Origin: Sphingobacterium thalpophilum
Lineage (GTDB): Bacteria; Bacteroidota; Bacteroidia; Sphingobacteriales; Sphingobacteriaceae
Assembly (NCBI RefSeq): GCF_901482695.1
Contig: NZ_LR590484.1
Coordinates: forward strand, 5,270,001-5,334,000
Reading direction: 5' to 3'
Length of the DNA: 64,000 nucleotides
Below the pieces are notes generated by a model, which worked only from the letters and a program-made list of their open reading frames with translations, was not told the DNA's origin and searched no databases. Below, piece by piece: positions 33,049 through 42,472 of this stretch. Both the position numbers and the translations under genes were made by a program. The stretch's first letter is position 1, and every line of letters begins with the position of its first letter.

Positions 33049-34035
33049 ATGGGAGCGAACACACAGCAGGAACTGACAGGTCAACTGATGGAATTTTATG
33101 AGCGTGATGAGCAGGACGGCACAGTCAGCCATTTAAACACGGCACTGGGAGAATTTTCAACAACCTACATCTTTGATAGCCCCGAATTTATTGTCAGAGA
33201 CTATGTGTATACGTATGCCAGCGATATCACGCTGTCCTACCAAACTGCAACGAAAAACTATATACAGATTGCATTTTTCCTCAATGACGAACTGCTTATA
33301 GATCGCATCAATGGGCAACAGAACATTTACCGGCCGCAGCACAACTACATCTATTTCACACCTTGTGGATCAGAGGTCGATATTTATTTTAAAAAGGGCG
33401 TAGTTTATCGCAACCTTGACATATATGTTGAATCAGACTATTTTCATGAGTTCGCAGCACAGATCCCTGCACTGGATTCTTTCATCAGCGCGGTAGACAG
33501 CAACGCTTTTGTCCGGCTGGCCGAACAAGGCATTCCCATCAGTCCACAGATGCAACTCATACTCAAAGAAATGAAAGCTTGTGACAAGAAAGGATTACAG
33601 CGGCTGTACTTTATGAAAAGCAGAATACTCAATCTACTGCAGCTTTTGTTTGAATGGATCGACCTGCATGGAAATACTGATGCGCCGACATGTACCTTCA
33701 AGGAAACACCGATCGGTATCTACCATGATGTTCAGGAATTTATCGTCAATAACACATCTCAGTTCTACACCATCGAACAACTGTCCGCATTGTTTGGAAT
33801 TAATGAATATAAACTGAAAAAAGGTTTTAAAGCCAGCTTCGGTATGGGACTCTTTCAGTTTGCCACCAAGGTACATATTCAGGAAGCACTCTCGCTATTA
33901 AAAACAACGAACCTGTCCATTAAGGAAATTGCGTTTCGTACCGGCTATTCGTCGCCGTCTTCTTTTTCTGTAGCCTTCAAAAAACATTGCGGCATCTCGC
34001 CAAACCGGATTCGACGAGATCAGGCTTCGTCCTAA
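33049..34035 (+). CDS. AraC-family transcriptional regulator (PchR-like)
   Basis: 328 residues from ATG 33049. The last 100 residues hold the two AraC helix-turn-helix motifs (FYTIEQLSALFGINEYKLKK and LSIKEIAFRTGYSSPSSFSV, ending FKKHCGISPNRIRR). The N-terminal 220 residues form a sensor domain that, as in PchR, may bind a ferric siderophore. It is divergent from the TonB siderophore receptor with only 94 bp between, so it most likely activates that gene when its ligand is present. Confidence 0.88.
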   Translation: MGANTQQELTGQLMEFYERDEQDGTVSHLNTALGEFSTTYIFDSPEFIVRDYVYTYASDITLSYQTATKNYIQIAFFLNDELLIDRINGQQNIYRPQHNYIYFTPCGSEVDIYFKKGVVYRNLDIYVESDYFHEFAAQIPALDSFISAVDSNAFVRLAEQGIPISPQMQLILKEMKACDKKGLQRLYFMKSRILNLLQLLFEWIDLHGNTDAPTCTFKETPIGIYHDVQEFIVNNTSQFYTIEQLSALFGINEYKLKKGFKASFGMGLFQFATKVHIQEALSLLKTTNLSIKEIAFRTGYSSPSSFSVAFKKHCGISPNRIRRDQASS

Positions 34036-34156
34036 CTACGGCGAGCAAACCACACCCGCTTCACAACAGGCGACCATGAGCTGGATCACGCGCTTTTTTC
34101 AATAAAATTTGCGTAGCTAAATAACGACACATATATTTGAGTCAAATGATTTCACT

Positions 34157-34477
34157 ATGAATTTGAGACGGGATGTTTTTCAGGCAATCGCTGATCCAAC
34201 CAGAAGGGCCATACTGCTGCTGCTGGCTTCGCAATCCATGACTGCAGGCGCCATAGCAGCCAATTTCGATACGGCCAGACCGACAGTTTCCAAGCATCTT
34301 CAGATTCTCTCCGAGTGCGAGCTCCTGCAGGCGAGGCAGAACGGCCGTGAGATCCACTACCAGCTCAACCCGGCGAAAATGAAGGAAATAGCGGATTTCA
34401 TCGAACCGTTCCGCAGGATGTGGGACGACCGCTTCAATGCCCTCGAAACCCTGATGAAGAACTATAAGGACAGTTAA
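34157..34477 (+). CDS. ArsR-family winged-helix regulator
   Basis: 106 residues from ATG 34157. Typical ArsR fold: [20 protein letters not shown], then the recognition helix region [20 protein letters not shown] and the wing [17 protein letters not shown]. No metal-binding cysteine pair is visible, so it is of the type that pairs with SRPBCC proteins rather than a metal sensor. It ends 1 bp before the SRPBCC gene, so it is probably the autoregulated first gene of the three-gene operon. Confidence 0.92.
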   Translation: MNLRRDVFQAIADPTRRAILLLLASQSMTAGAIAANFDTARPTVSKHLQILSECELLQARQNGREIHYQLNPAKMKEIADFIEPFRRMWDDRFNALETLMKNYKDS

Positions 34478-34478
34478 A

Positions 34479-34961
34479 ATGGAACAGAAAACAACAATAC
34501 AAGCCGAGGAAGGCAAACAGGAAATCGTCATCACGCGTGAGTTTGATCTGCCAGTGCAATTGCTCTTCAGAGCTTACGATGAGGCGCCCCTGTTTGAACA
34601 ATGGATGGGAACAAAGGTACTGAAATGGGAAAACCACAAACATGGTTCTTATGTTTTTGAAACAATGCGCGACAATAAGGCTGTATTCAGAGCGAATGGC
34701 ACCATACACGAAATCGTCCGCAACGAACACATCACGCGCACATTCGAAATGGAAAACTCACCGCTTCCGGTGCAGCTGGAATTCCTGACATTTGAAAAAA
34801 TCGGGGATCAGCGCAGCAGACTGGTCATGCAGATCGTTTTCAAATCTGCCGACCACCGCGACCAGCTGCTGATGATGCCTTTTGCTCAGGGTATCAATAT
34901 GGCTCACAACAGACTGCAGGACATGCTCACCAATTTAATTAAACAAACTCAGGTAAAATGA
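34479..34961 (+). CDS. SRPBCC (AHSA1-like) domain protein
   Basis: 160 residues from ATG 34479. A START/Bet v1-like ligand-binding fold of the AHSA1 kind: ITREFDLPVQLLFRAYDEAP, FEQWMGTKVLKWENHKHGSY near the start, and a long C-terminal helix (QGINMAHNRLQDMLTNLIKQ). Such proteins often follow an ArsR gene and probably bind small hydrophobic molecules; the ligand is unknown. It overlaps the next gene by 4 bp. Confidence 0.85.
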   Translation: MEQKTTIQAEEGKQEIVITREFDLPVQLLFRAYDEAPLFEQWMGTKVLKWENHKHGSYVFETMRDNKAVFRANGTIHEIVRNEHITRTFEMENSPLPVQLEFLTFEKIGDQRSRLVMQIVFKSADHRDQLLMMPFAQGINMAHNRLQDMLTNLIKQTQVK

Positions 34962-35542
34962 ATGTAGAAGCTGCCCATTTCTTTGAAAATTCCAGCAGAT
35001 GGAATGAAGAATTCAATTTGTTACGGGAAATCGTCCTGCAAAACCCCTTGCTCAGAGAAGAGTATAAATGGATGCACCCCTGCTATACCTATGAAGGCAA
35101 AAATATCGTCCTCATTCATGGATTCAAGGAATATTGCGCGCTGCTCTTCCATAAGGGGGCTCTGCTGAAAGATCCCCAGCAGATCTTAATCCAGCAGACG
35201 GAGAATGTTCAGGCCGCAAGACAGCTCAGATTTACCAACGCTGCGGATATCGAGGCGCTCAGAAGCAGTATCTCAGATTATATCCGCGAAGCTATCGACG
35301 TCGAAAAATCAGGACAGAAGGTCAGCATGCGGAAAACCGAAGACTACCCCGTACCTGAAGAGCTACAAAGGGCATTTAACGAGGATATCGCATTCAAAGA
35401 TAGCTTCCAAGCGCTGACTCCGGGACGGCAGAAGGCGTATCTCTTTTATTTCAGTCAGGCAAAGCAGGCAAAAACCCGCGAATCACGAATCGAAAAATAT
35501 TATCAGCAGATCCTCGATGGAAAGGGCATGGACGACGCATAA
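34958..35542 (+). CDS. YdeI/OmpD-associated family protein (DUF1801-like)
   Basis: 194 residues from ATG 34958. The first half is a DUF1801-type domain (YKWMHPCYTYEGKNIVLIHG, FKEYCALLFHKGALLKDP). The second carries the YdeI signature DYPVPEELQRAFN and ALTPGRQKAYLFYFSQAKQA followed by KTRESRIEKY. Function is not well defined in the family; some members are linked to stress or antimicrobial-peptide response. It is the last gene of the ArsR-SRPBCC-YdeI operon (4-bp overlap). Confidence 0.88.
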   Translation: MNVEAAHFFENSSRWNEEFNLLREIVLQNPLLREEYKWMHPCYTYEGKNIVLIHGFKEYCALLFHKGALLKDPQQILIQQTENVQAARQLRFTNAADIEALRSSISDYIREAIDVEKSGQKVSMRKTEDYPVPEELQRAFNEDIAFKDSFQALTPGRQKAYLFYFSQAKQAKTRESRIEKYYQQILDGKGMDDA

Positions 35543-35544
35543 TA

Positions 35545-36294
35545 TCATACAGCCGTATAGCCGCCGTCCACCAGATAGTATCCCCCGGTCATAAAAGACG
35601 ACTTGTCCGAACTTAAGAAAATGACCAGTTCGGCCACTTCTTCGGCTTTCCCCAGCCGGCCAATCGGATGTTTGCTGACCAGGGTGTCTATATGTTCTTG
35701 GTCTAGCTGGGCTAACAATGGTGTATCGATATAGCCTGGTCCGACCGCATTGCAGCGGATATTTTTTTGACCATACTCGGCGCCTATATTTTTCGTCAGC
35801 CCGACAACAGCGTGCTTCGCAGCGGTATAGGCACTCGACAGCGGAGCGGCGACTGTCCCGTGGATAGATGCCATATTGACGATGACGCCTCCACCGTTTT
35901 TTTCCATGGCCTCAAGCTGATATTTACAGCCATAAAAGACGCCATTAAAATTAATGTCAATTACCTTTTTCCACCCGTCCAGACTGTAATCTCCCGTCAG
36001 AGCGGCCTCACCGCCTATTCCGGCATTATTGCATGCTATATCTAGACGCCCGTAGGTGGCTACCGCAAAATCTACCAGTGCTTTATTGTCTGCCGCAGAT
36101 GAACTATCGGCTTTAAAAAACACAGCTGCCCCGCCCTGATCTTCAATCTGTTTTACCGCTGCAGCTCCTGCTGCCTCGTTGATGTCTGAAACCACCACCT
36201 TCGCTCCTTCTCTACTATAAGCCAGCGCAACAGCAAGCCCAATGCCTGAACCTGCGCCGGTAACCAACGCTACTTTATCTGCTAATGCATTCAT
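35545..36294 (-). CDS. Short-chain dehydrogenase/reductase
   Basis: 249 residues from ATG 36294. Classical SDR: the nucleotide-binding VTGAGSGIGLAVALAYSREG at the start, an acidic SDINEA after strand two (favouring NAD), CNNAGIGG near residue 88, catalytic Ser near NMASIHG, and the YTAAK motif (Tyr-x3-Lys). It ends MTGGYYLVDGGYTAV, as in glucose 1-dehydrogenase-like and 3-oxoacyl reductase-like members. The substrate cannot be told from sequence. It is convergent with the YdeI gene, 2 bp apart. Confidence 0.9.
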   Translation of the reverse strand: MNALADKVALVTGAGSGIGLAVALAYSREGAKVVVSDINEAAGAAAVKQIEDQGGAAVFFKADSSSAADNKALVDFAVATYGRLDIACNNAGIGGEAALTGDYSLDGWKKVIDINFNGVFYGCKYQLEAMEKNGGGVIVNMASIHGTVAAPLSSAYTAAKHAVVGLTKNIGAEYGQKNIRCNAVGPGYIDTPLLAQLDQEHIDTLVSKHPIGRLGKAEEVAELVIFLSSDKSSFMTGGYYLVDGGYTAV

Positions 36295-36449
36295 ATCTTA
36301 TAATTTTTATTACCTATACAATTTACGAAAATCAACGCAGAAGCCGGCAGAAATTGCCCCGCGATCGTTGTAAAACGAAACTCAGATGACAATCTCTTCT
36401 CCTCCGCCCGCGCCGTGTAGAATTCTGCCGATCAATCCTGCAGCTGTGG

Positions 36450-37115
36450 CTATTTTTGATACAGTCTGTCCAGGAAAAAACGGCCCATCAACTGGAACCG
36501 GGCCTGCGCTTCGAACATGCCGGACCCTGGTGAGATCAGGCCGGCAGGCATGCGCTGCACGGTGCCATAATAGATGAGATCCAGTCCATTACCGTTCACA
36601 TCAAGATGCATTTTTTTAGGCTTCAACCCCATAATGGAGCCCATACGCGTGACCTTTTCAGAGCTACTGATCTGCGCGGGACGGGCATCCAGCAGGGTCT
36701 CATGGTCAAAGACGAGGTGATCCCGGGCTTCGCCCTCATCAAAAAAGATATAGTGCAGTTCCTGGTTACTGAGAATCAGATAGGAGGTATTGTCGCGTTC
36801 CTGATACTTTGCCTTTACACCTACAGCAGCCCATGCCGCTGTCTTAGCCGCTGTCGCGGCGGCCGAAGCAATCTTGTCTCCGACAGTGGCAATATAGGCG
36901 CATTGTGTAAACGCGTCAATCGGAGCCCCGTTCATCTGTTTGCTCAGTTCACTGAATTCATGCTGCAGCAAATCATCTTTAACGGCTACGGCCATGGACA
37001 GACCGGCTTCCCCTTCATACTTCTTGGCTGTATCCTTTTGCTTTTTCATCATAACGACAGAAAGAAGTACACAGGCAGCGACAATGACCACAAAAATACT
37101 GATATATAAGATCAT
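36450..37115 (-). CDS. Membrane-anchored hypothetical protein
   Basis: 221 residues from ATG 37115. One N-terminal membrane helix (LYISIFVVIVAACVLLSVVM), then a short charged region, an alanine-rich helix (DKIASAAATAAKTAAWAAVG) and a PH-like beta domain (SYLILSNQELHYIFFDEGEA). Function unknown. No neighbour is close enough to suggest a joint operon. The 155 bp between its stop and the SDR gene hold nothing I recognise. Confidence 0.65.
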   Translation of the reverse strand: MILYISIFVVIVAACVLLSVVMMKKQKDTAKKYEGEAGLSMAVAVKDDLLQHEFSELSKQMNGAPIDAFTQCAYIATVGDKIASAAATAAKTAAWAAVGVKAKYQERDNTSYLILSNQELHYIFFDEGEARDHLVFDHETLLDARPAQISSSEKVTRMGSIMGLKPKKMHLDVNGNGLDLIYYGTVQRMPAGLISPGSGMFEAQARFQLMGRFFLDRLYQK

Positions 37116-37229
37116 AGTTAATTCATAATTTAGTTCATGGTTAGTATTTCAGAAACGGCCGAGAGCGTTCCTCAGAAAGAATATACCCACTCGTACACGA
37201 ATGAGAAACAACAAAAATTTTGCCAAAAC

Positions 37230-37751
37230 TTACAACATTCGGTGCGGATAGTGCTGGTTGTTTAAGGCGGTCTGATGCATGTCGACCCATATATGGCTGT
37301 ACGCCTGCTCGAGCAGCCAATGTGGTGAACTGCGCATGTCAGCATCCTGATCATTATTGTATATAGCCGGAAACTCAGCTTCTTTGGCCCGCAGCAGCAC
37401 GATGACAGCTCCCTCCATATGCAATGGAATATCGCTCAGGACCAGGTTATAGAAACCTTCTTCGAGCAGATCAGCGTTAAATCGTTCCAGACTTTCGTAA
37501 CTACGCTCCAGTTTGCCGACGAGCTTTTCCAGATCTTGTGGATAATGGAGCTCCACATAGGCTTCAAACAGTCCGGCGCCCTCATTATAGGATCCTGCTT
37601 TCATCAGATTTAGCGCCTCATTACGGTATACCTGTAAAAAACGGTCGGTCGCAGGCTCCGAATAGGTTCCGCCGGCAGGCTTTCCATCCCGGCCCAACGC
37701 CCAGGCTTTGAGCTCCGCCAGCCGCGCTGTTTCTCTCATTTTGTAGTCCAT
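37230..37751 (-). CDS. Hypothetical protein, helical
   Basis: 173 residues from ATG 37751. Predominantly helical and acidic, with no signal peptide or membrane segment. Features: LAELKAWALGRDGKPAGGTY, GAGLFEAYVELHYPQDLEKL, SPHWLLEQAYSHIWVDMHQT. I do not recognise a family. The next gene upstream on the same strand ends 38 bp before its own upstream region, so the two could be co-transcribed. Confidence 0.6.
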   Translation of the reverse strand: MDYKMRETARLAELKAWALGRDGKPAGGTYSEPATDRFLQVYRNEALNLMKAGSYNEGAGLFEAYVELHYPQDLEKLVGKLERSYESLERFNADLLEEGFYNLVLSDIPLHMEGAVIVLLRAKEAEFPAIYNNDQDADMRSSPHWLLEQAYSHIWVDMHQTALNNQHYPHRML

Positions 37752-37789
37752 TGTGATAAAATTATCTGCCCGTGGGCTCTTCTTATCTG

Positions 37790-38089
37790 TTAGTGTTCTC
37801 TTTCTTTAAGCTCCAGCTGCAGCAGGATGTCACGCTTTTTCCCTTCAATCAGTGATAGGTTACCGGCTACAAAAACACCTTTTTCACCGGAGTTACGGCT
37901 TATACCATATACAGTAGATTCATCCCCCGGATCTGACGCCCCTTCATAACGGTATAGGTAATCAATCTTATATTCATCGGCGTGCGCCAGGAGTTCATCA
38001 AATTCAACATTATAATCTATCGTATACCCCATACCACTTAATTTTTCCAGCGCAACACTGGCCGAAGAGTATCCATGCATTCTTTCCAT
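37790..38089 (-). CDS. Conserved small Bacteroidota protein
   Basis: 99 residues from ATG 38089. The text (SASVALEKLSGMGYTIDYNV, DYLYRYEGASDPGDESTVYG, GVFVAGNLSLIEG) matches a small conserved protein of this phylum that databases sometimes label, without good reason, as phosphoribosylpyrophosphate synthetase; it is far too short for that enzyme. Soluble, function unknown. Confidence 0.65.
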   Translation of the reverse strand: MERMHGYSSASVALEKLSGMGYTIDYNVEFDELLAHADEYKIDYLYRYEGASDPGDESTVYGISRNSGEKGVFVAGNLSLIEGKKRDILLQLELKEREH

Positions 38090-38193
38090 AGCTGATTGTC
38101 TTAATCTGTTGTAAATCTATTTTTATTATAAAACGATTAGCCCGCGGCTTTTGTTTTCGACAATTCCAAATAGTTTATTCGGAATCATATTTC

Positions 38194-38201
38194 TATTTTT
38201 G
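38194..38201 (+). promoter_or_regulatory. Candidate -7 promoter box for the mazG operon
   Basis: TATTTTTG fits TAnnTTTG exactly, 22 bp before the mazG ATG. The -33 element is weak (TTTA at 38174-38177, spacing 16). Confidence 0.4.
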
Positions 38202-38223
38202 TGAAAAGAAAACGCAATCTGAC

Positions 38224-39036
38224 ATGGCAAATCTCATAGCTCCGGCTTATCAGCATACCCCACAGCTGGCATTCCAACGTTTGCTCGATGTACTCTACAC
38301 CTTAAGACTGGAATGCCCCTGGGATAAGAAACAGACGATGGAATCGCTGCGCCATCTTACGATGGAAGAAATGTACGAACTGACTGACGCGATCCTGGAT
38401 CAGGACTATCCGGAAATCAAGAAGGAACTCGGCGACGTGCTGATGCACCTGGTGTTTTATGCGCGTATCGCTGAGGAAGAAAACAGGTTCTCGATCGTGG
38501 ATGTGCTCAACGCCATCTGTGACAAACTGATCGGCCGCCATCCGCATATTTATGGAGACGTCAACGCGGACACCGAAGAACAGGTCAAATCCAACTGGGA
38601 GACGATCAAACTTAAAGAGGGCAACGCTTCAGTACTTTCGGGTGTACCAAAAGGGCTGCCGGCTCTAGTCAAGGCTTACCGCATTCAGGACAAAGTCCGA
38701 GGGGTCGGATTTGACTGGGAGGACAAAAAACAGGTATGGGAAAAAGTGGAAGAGGAACTGGCCGAATTCAAAGCCGAATTTAATATTGAATCGACAGATA
38801 CGGTAGACCATAGCCGTGCCGAAGCTGAATTTGGAGATCTGCTGTTCTCCTTGATCAACTATGCACGGCATATCGGCATCAACCCCGAAAATGCGCTGGA
38901 ACGTACAAATAAAAAGTTTATCGAACGCTTCACGTACCTGGAGCAGAAAGCAGCCGAGAATAAACAGCGCCTGCAGGACATGAGCCTCGAAGAAATGGAC
39001 GTATACTGGAATGAAGCAAAAACATTAAAAAAATGA
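38224..39036 (+). CDS. mazG: Nucleoside triphosphate pyrophosphohydrolase MazG
   Basis: 270 residues from ATG 38224. Hydrolyses (d)NTPs to NMP and pyrophosphate, a house-cleaning role. Both MazG repeats are visible. The first (ECPWDKKQTMESLRHLTMEE, EMYELTDAI, IKKELGDVLMHLVFYARIAE) has the metal-binding ExxE..ExxxD pattern; the second (VEEELAEFKAEF, EAEFGDLLFSLINYARHIG) has the same. Length is normal. It is followed on the same strand by trpS (78 bp gap). Confidence 0.93.
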   Translation: MANLIAPAYQHTPQLAFQRLLDVLYTLRLECPWDKKQTMESLRHLTMEEMYELTDAILDQDYPEIKKELGDVLMHLVFYARIAEEENRFSIVDVLNAICDKLIGRHPHIYGDVNADTEEQVKSNWETIKLKEGNASVLSGVPKGLPALVKAYRIQDKVRGVGFDWEDKKQVWEKVEEELAEFKAEFNIESTDTVDHSRAEAEFGDLLFSLINYARHIGINPENALERTNKKFIERFTYLEQKAAENKQRLQDMSLEEMDVYWNEAKTLKK

Positions 39037-39114
39037 CAGCAGCCGATCAAAAGGCGGCCCTACATGGGCATTTTAATTCGACTTTGTCAAATTAATGCGT
39101 AAATTCGCAGGAAT

Positions 39115-40113
39115 ATGGAAACAGTTGTTAGCGGTATCAGAAGTACCGGAAAATTACATTTAGGAAATTACTATGGTGCATTGAGCAATTTCGTGAAAAT
39201 GCAAAATGAATATAATTGCTTTTTTTTCATTGCAGATTTACACTCCTTGACCACGCACCCTACCCCACATGGTCTACAAGGAACTGTACGGCAGGTTATC
39301 GTCGAATATCTCGCGGCGGGCATAGACCCCGAGAAATCCACCATTTACGTGCAGTCTGACGTCCCCGAAGTAGCCGAGCTCTACCTGTACATGAATATGA
39401 ACGCTTATCTGGGTGAACTGGAACGGGCAACGGCATTTAAGGATAAAGTACGGAGCAACCCGGACAACGTCAACGCCGGCCTGCTGACCTACCCGGTATT
39501 GATGGCCTGCGATATTCTGATCCACCATGGGACCAAAGTACCGGTAGGCAAAGATCAGGAACAACATCTGGAAATGACCCGCACGTTTGGCAACCGCTTT
39601 AACCGCCTGTATAATGTCGATTATTTCAAAGAGGCTTTTGCATTCTCCTATTCAGATAAGCTCGTGAAAATCCCGGGGCTGGCGGGACAGGGAAAAATGG
39701 GTAAATCGAATGGTGAAGCAGACTGTATATACCTTTCGGACAGCGCCGACGTCATCCGTAAAAAAGTGATGCGCGCAGTATCTGATTCGGGACCGACAGA
39801 AATGAACCAAGCTAAGCCCGAAGCCATACAGAATCTTTTTGATCTGATGAAAGTCGTTTCGGCCCCGGATACATTACAGCACTTTGACGATCTGTACAAT
39901 CGATGTGAAATCCGTTATGGAGACTTCAAGAAACAACTGGCGGAAGATATGGTGCTGGCAACAAATGATGTCCGCATGCGCATCGAAGATATCGCCAATG
40001 ACGATGCCTACATCGCCAAAGTCGCTAGACTGGGGGCCGAGAAAGCGGGTGAGTCTGCACGAAAAACACTGAAAGAAGTGCGCGAGATTATTGGTATTAA
40101 AAGATTTTATTAA
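39115..40113 (+). CDS. trpS: Tryptophanyl-tRNA synthetase
   Basis: 332 residues from ATG 39115. Class Ic aminoacyl-tRNA synthetase that charges tRNA-Trp with tryptophan. The HIGH-like signature is in GKLHLGNYYGAL and the KMSKS-like loop in GKMGKSNGEA at about 195-200. The tryptophan pocket region YPVLMACDILIH and the VPVGKDQEQHLEMTR block are present. Length is typical for the bacterial enzyme. The next gene starts 11 bp later, so mazG, trpS and the kinase may form one transcript. Confidence 0.97.
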   Translation: METVVSGIRSTGKLHLGNYYGALSNFVKMQNEYNCFFFIADLHSLTTHPTPHGLQGTVRQVIVEYLAAGIDPEKSTIYVQSDVPEVAELYLYMNMNAYLGELERATAFKDKVRSNPDNVNAGLLTYPVLMACDILIHHGTKVPVGKDQEQHLEMTRTFGNRFNRLYNVDYFKEAFAFSYSDKLVKIPGLAGQGKMGKSNGEADCIYLSDSADVIRKKVMRAVSDSGPTEMNQAKPEAIQNLFDLMKVVSAPDTLQHFDDLYNRCEIRYGDFKKQLAEDMVLATNDVRMRIEDIANDDAYIAKVARLGAEKAGESARKTLKEVREIIGIKRFY

Positions 40114-40124
40114 GCTTAAAACAT

Positions 40125-40742
40125 ATGCATATAGCTATCGTCGGAAATATAGGTGCCGGAAAAACTACATTGACCGAATTATTGGCAAGCCACTTCAAAT
40201 TCGAACCGCAATTTGAAGCCGTCGACAACAACCCTTATCTCGAAGACTTTTATTCGGATATGAAACGCTGGGCATTCAATCTGCAGATTTTCTTTTTAAA
40301 CAGCCGTTTTCGTCATATCGTCAAACTGCAGGAGACGGGTATCGATATGATCCAGGACCGTACCATCTATGAGGATGCGTATATCTTTGCAGAAAACCTG
40401 TACGATATGGGGCTGATGAGCGCGCGGGACTTCGAAAATTATAGCAATATCTTTCAGAGCATCATCCACTACATCAAACCTCCGGATCTGCTGATCTACT
40501 TAAAGGCATCGGTACCGACATTGGTCAATAACATCCAAAAAAGAGGCCGCGATTATGAGACGGCAATCCGTCTGGATTATTTATCCAAATTAAATGATAA
40601 ATACGACAAGTGGATCAACAATTACAAGGAGGGTAAAGTGCTGATTTTAGATAAGGATAATCTGGATTTTACAACAAACCCCGAAGATCTGGGCAGCATC
40701 ATCCAAAAAGTAGAAGCTGAATTGTTCGGTCTGTTTGATTAA
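40125..40742 (+). CDS. Deoxynucleoside kinase
   Basis: 205 residues from ATG 40125. Phosphorylates deoxynucleosides for nucleotide salvage. P-loop GNIGAGKTTL at residues 7-16; the DRTIYEDAYIFAENLY motif (DRS/ERS-like) with catalytic acidic residue and arginine near 85-100; lid region RGRDYETAI. It fits the dNK/dGK-dAK family common in Firmicutes and Bacteroidota. Substrate choice (dA/dG versus others) cannot be told here. Confidence 0.9.
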   Translation: MHIAIVGNIGAGKTTLTELLASHFKFEPQFEAVDNNPYLEDFYSDMKRWAFNLQIFFLNSRFRHIVKLQETGIDMIQDRTIYEDAYIFAENLYDMGLMSARDFENYSNIFQSIIHYIKPPDLLIYLKASVPTLVNNIQKRGRDYETAIRLDYLSKLNDKYDKWINNYKEGKVLILDKDNLDFTTNPEDLGSIIQKVEAELFGLFD

Positions 40743-40763
40743 ACAGATCAGAAAGAACAGAAG

Positions 40764-40789
40764 GCCTGTAAACTACCATATTTACAGGC
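40764..40789 (+). terminator. Hairpin terminator after the deoxynucleoside kinase gene
   Basis: gcctgtaaa (40764-40772) pairs perfectly with tttacaggc (40781-40789) with an 8-nt loop, followed by tttt. It separates the kinase from kdsB. Confidence 0.7.
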
Positions 40790-40815
40790 TTTTGACATTA
40801 AAAACGTTAGCGTAA

Positions 40816-41550
40816 ATGAAATTTTTAGGTATTATTCCTGCACGATATGCTTCGAGCAGGTTTCCGGGCAAACCTCTGGTGGATATCAAGGGTAAGACCA
40901 TGATCCGTAGGGTATACGAACAGGTGCAGCAGTCAGCAAAAATAGATAAAGTTGTCGTCGCCACCGATGATCTGCGGATACAGCAGGAGGTGCTCTCCTT
41001 TGGTGGACATGTGGCCATGACCGCAGCTACGCATGAATCGGGCACAGACCGCTGTGCTGAGGTAATCGCGAAAGAACAGGGATATGATGTTGTGATCAAT
41101 ATCCAGGGGGACGAACCCTTTATTAACCCTGAACAGATTGATCTCCTGGCCAGCTGTTTTGAGTCGCCAGAAACGAAAATCGCCACCTTGGTCAAAGCGA
41201 TCACCGCACAGGAGGAGCTATTCAATGTCAATATCCCGAAAGTGGTACGGAATTTAAAGGGCGAAGCGCTCTATTTCAGCAGACAGACCATTCCGTTTTT
41301 AAGGGGCATAGCGCCTGCAGCGTGGCTGCAACATCAGCAGTATTTCAAACATATTGGCATTTATGCATATACCACCGCGACGCTACGCGAATTAACACAG
41401 CTCCCGGTCTCTGACCTGGAGAAAACCGAAGCGCTCGAACAACTGCGCTGGCTGGAAAACGGCTATGCCATCCAAACGGCCATAACGCCGCATGAGACCA
41501 TCGCTGTGGACACGCCAGAGGATCTGGATAGAATACTGAGCTTGTTTTAA
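40816..41550 (+). CDS. kdsB: 3-deoxy-manno-octulosonate cytidylyltransferase
   Basis: 244 residues from ATG 40816. Activates Kdo with CTP to CMP-Kdo for the lipopolysaccharide inner core. The N-terminal PARYASSRFPGKPLVDIKGK motif, the NIQGDEPFINPEQID metal/nucleotide block near residue 97 and the KHIGIYAYTTATLRE segment are diagnostic. It ends DTPEDLDRIL as in other KdsB proteins. It is a single gene between a terminator and a convergent aldo-keto reductase. Confidence 0.96.
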   Translation: MKFLGIIPARYASSRFPGKPLVDIKGKTMIRRVYEQVQQSAKIDKVVVATDDLRIQQEVLSFGGHVAMTAATHESGTDRCAEVIAKEQGYDVVINIQGDEPFINPEQIDLLASCFESPETKIATLVKAITAQEELFNVNIPKVVRNLKGEALYFSRQTIPFLRGIAPAAWLQHQQYFKHIGIYAYTTATLRELTQLPVSDLEKTEALEQLRWLENGYAIQTAITPHETIAVDTPEDLDRILSLF

Positions 41551-41566
41551 CAGCTAATTTAACGGC

Positions 41567-42472
41567 CTAACGGTGTTCGGTATAATACATATTCCGGACA
41601 CCTTCGAGCAGCTCCTTCCTGCTCAGCTCATCGAGCGCAGCGATCTGTTGCTTGGTTTCGATCAGTTCATCCAGCTGAAGCGGAGTGCTTACTCCCACTG
41701 CTGCGGTAGCCACCGCCGCACTGCTGAGCACGTACGACAGCGCTGCTGCCGCCCGCGTTTTGCCAGTCCGTTTAATGGCCTGATCCAGATTGCGGAGTAT
41801 ATGTGCCACCTCTCCAGAGCTATATTGCAGATAGGCTCCAGCAGGTTTGTTTACCAACATCCCTTTGGCCAACGATCCCCTGGCTATAATACTGACGTTG
41901 TGCTTCGACAACAATTCAACCATCTCTTCCTCTGGCCTTCTGTCCAAAAGACTGTATTGCATCATGACGCTCGCAATCGACGCCCTGGAGATATAGGTTT
42001 TGATGACGTTGGGCCGTATCGATGAGAGACCATACGCCCGGATCTTGCCCTGCATTTGCAATAGCTCGAAGGCCTCAATGATCTCCTCTACCGGATCGTC
42101 GATAGTCCCGCCGTGCAACTGATACAGATCAATATAGTCGGTTCGGAGCCGCGAAAGAGACCCTTCTACGGCTTTGATGATGTATGTTTTTGACGGTGTC
42201 CAGTCCCATCCGGAGCCATCGGCCCGCCAGGCGTTGCCCACCTTGCTAGCCAGTACCACGTCTTTCCGAAAGGGCTGTAGGGCCTCTCCCACGATCGTCT
42301 CATTCTGCCCCTTGTCATAAAGATCGGCAGTGTCAAAAAAGGTAATGCCATTCTCAAAAGCCCGGCGCAGGATATCTTTGCTCTGTTTGGGCTGATTAGC
42401 CTTCAACGACATACAGCCCAGACCGACTGCCGAAACCTGAATGGAGCTCTTGCCTAAATTACGTTGTTCCAT
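41567..42472 (-). CDS. Aldo/keto reductase
   Basis: Start placed at ATG 42472 (MEQRNLGKSSIQVSAVGLGC), giving 301 residues; an upstream frame extension to 42502 lies inside the neighbouring gene and lacks homology. NADPH-dependent (alpha/beta)8-barrel oxidoreductase: catalytic Asp-Tyr in FFDTADLYDKGQNE, Lys in VVLASKVGN, His in IDLYQLHGG; the cofactor region SIIARGSLAKGML fits. It overlaps the FKBP gene's end by 14 bp, so it is probably co-transcribed with it. Substrate unknown. Confidence 0.9.
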   Translation of the reverse strand: MEQRNLGKSSIQVSAVGLGCMSLKANQPKQSKDILRRAFENGITFFDTADLYDKGQNETIVGEALQPFRKDVVLASKVGNAWRADGSGWDWTPSKTYIIKAVEGSLSRLRTDYIDLYQLHGGTIDDPVEEIIEAFELLQMQGKIRAYGLSSIRPNVIKTYISRASIASVMMQYSLLDRRPEEEMVELLSKHNVSIIARGSLAKGMLVNKPAGAYLQYSSGEVAHILRNLDQAIKRTGKTRAAAALSYVLSSAAVATAAVGVSTPLQLDELIETKQQIAALDELSRKELLEGVRNMYYTEHR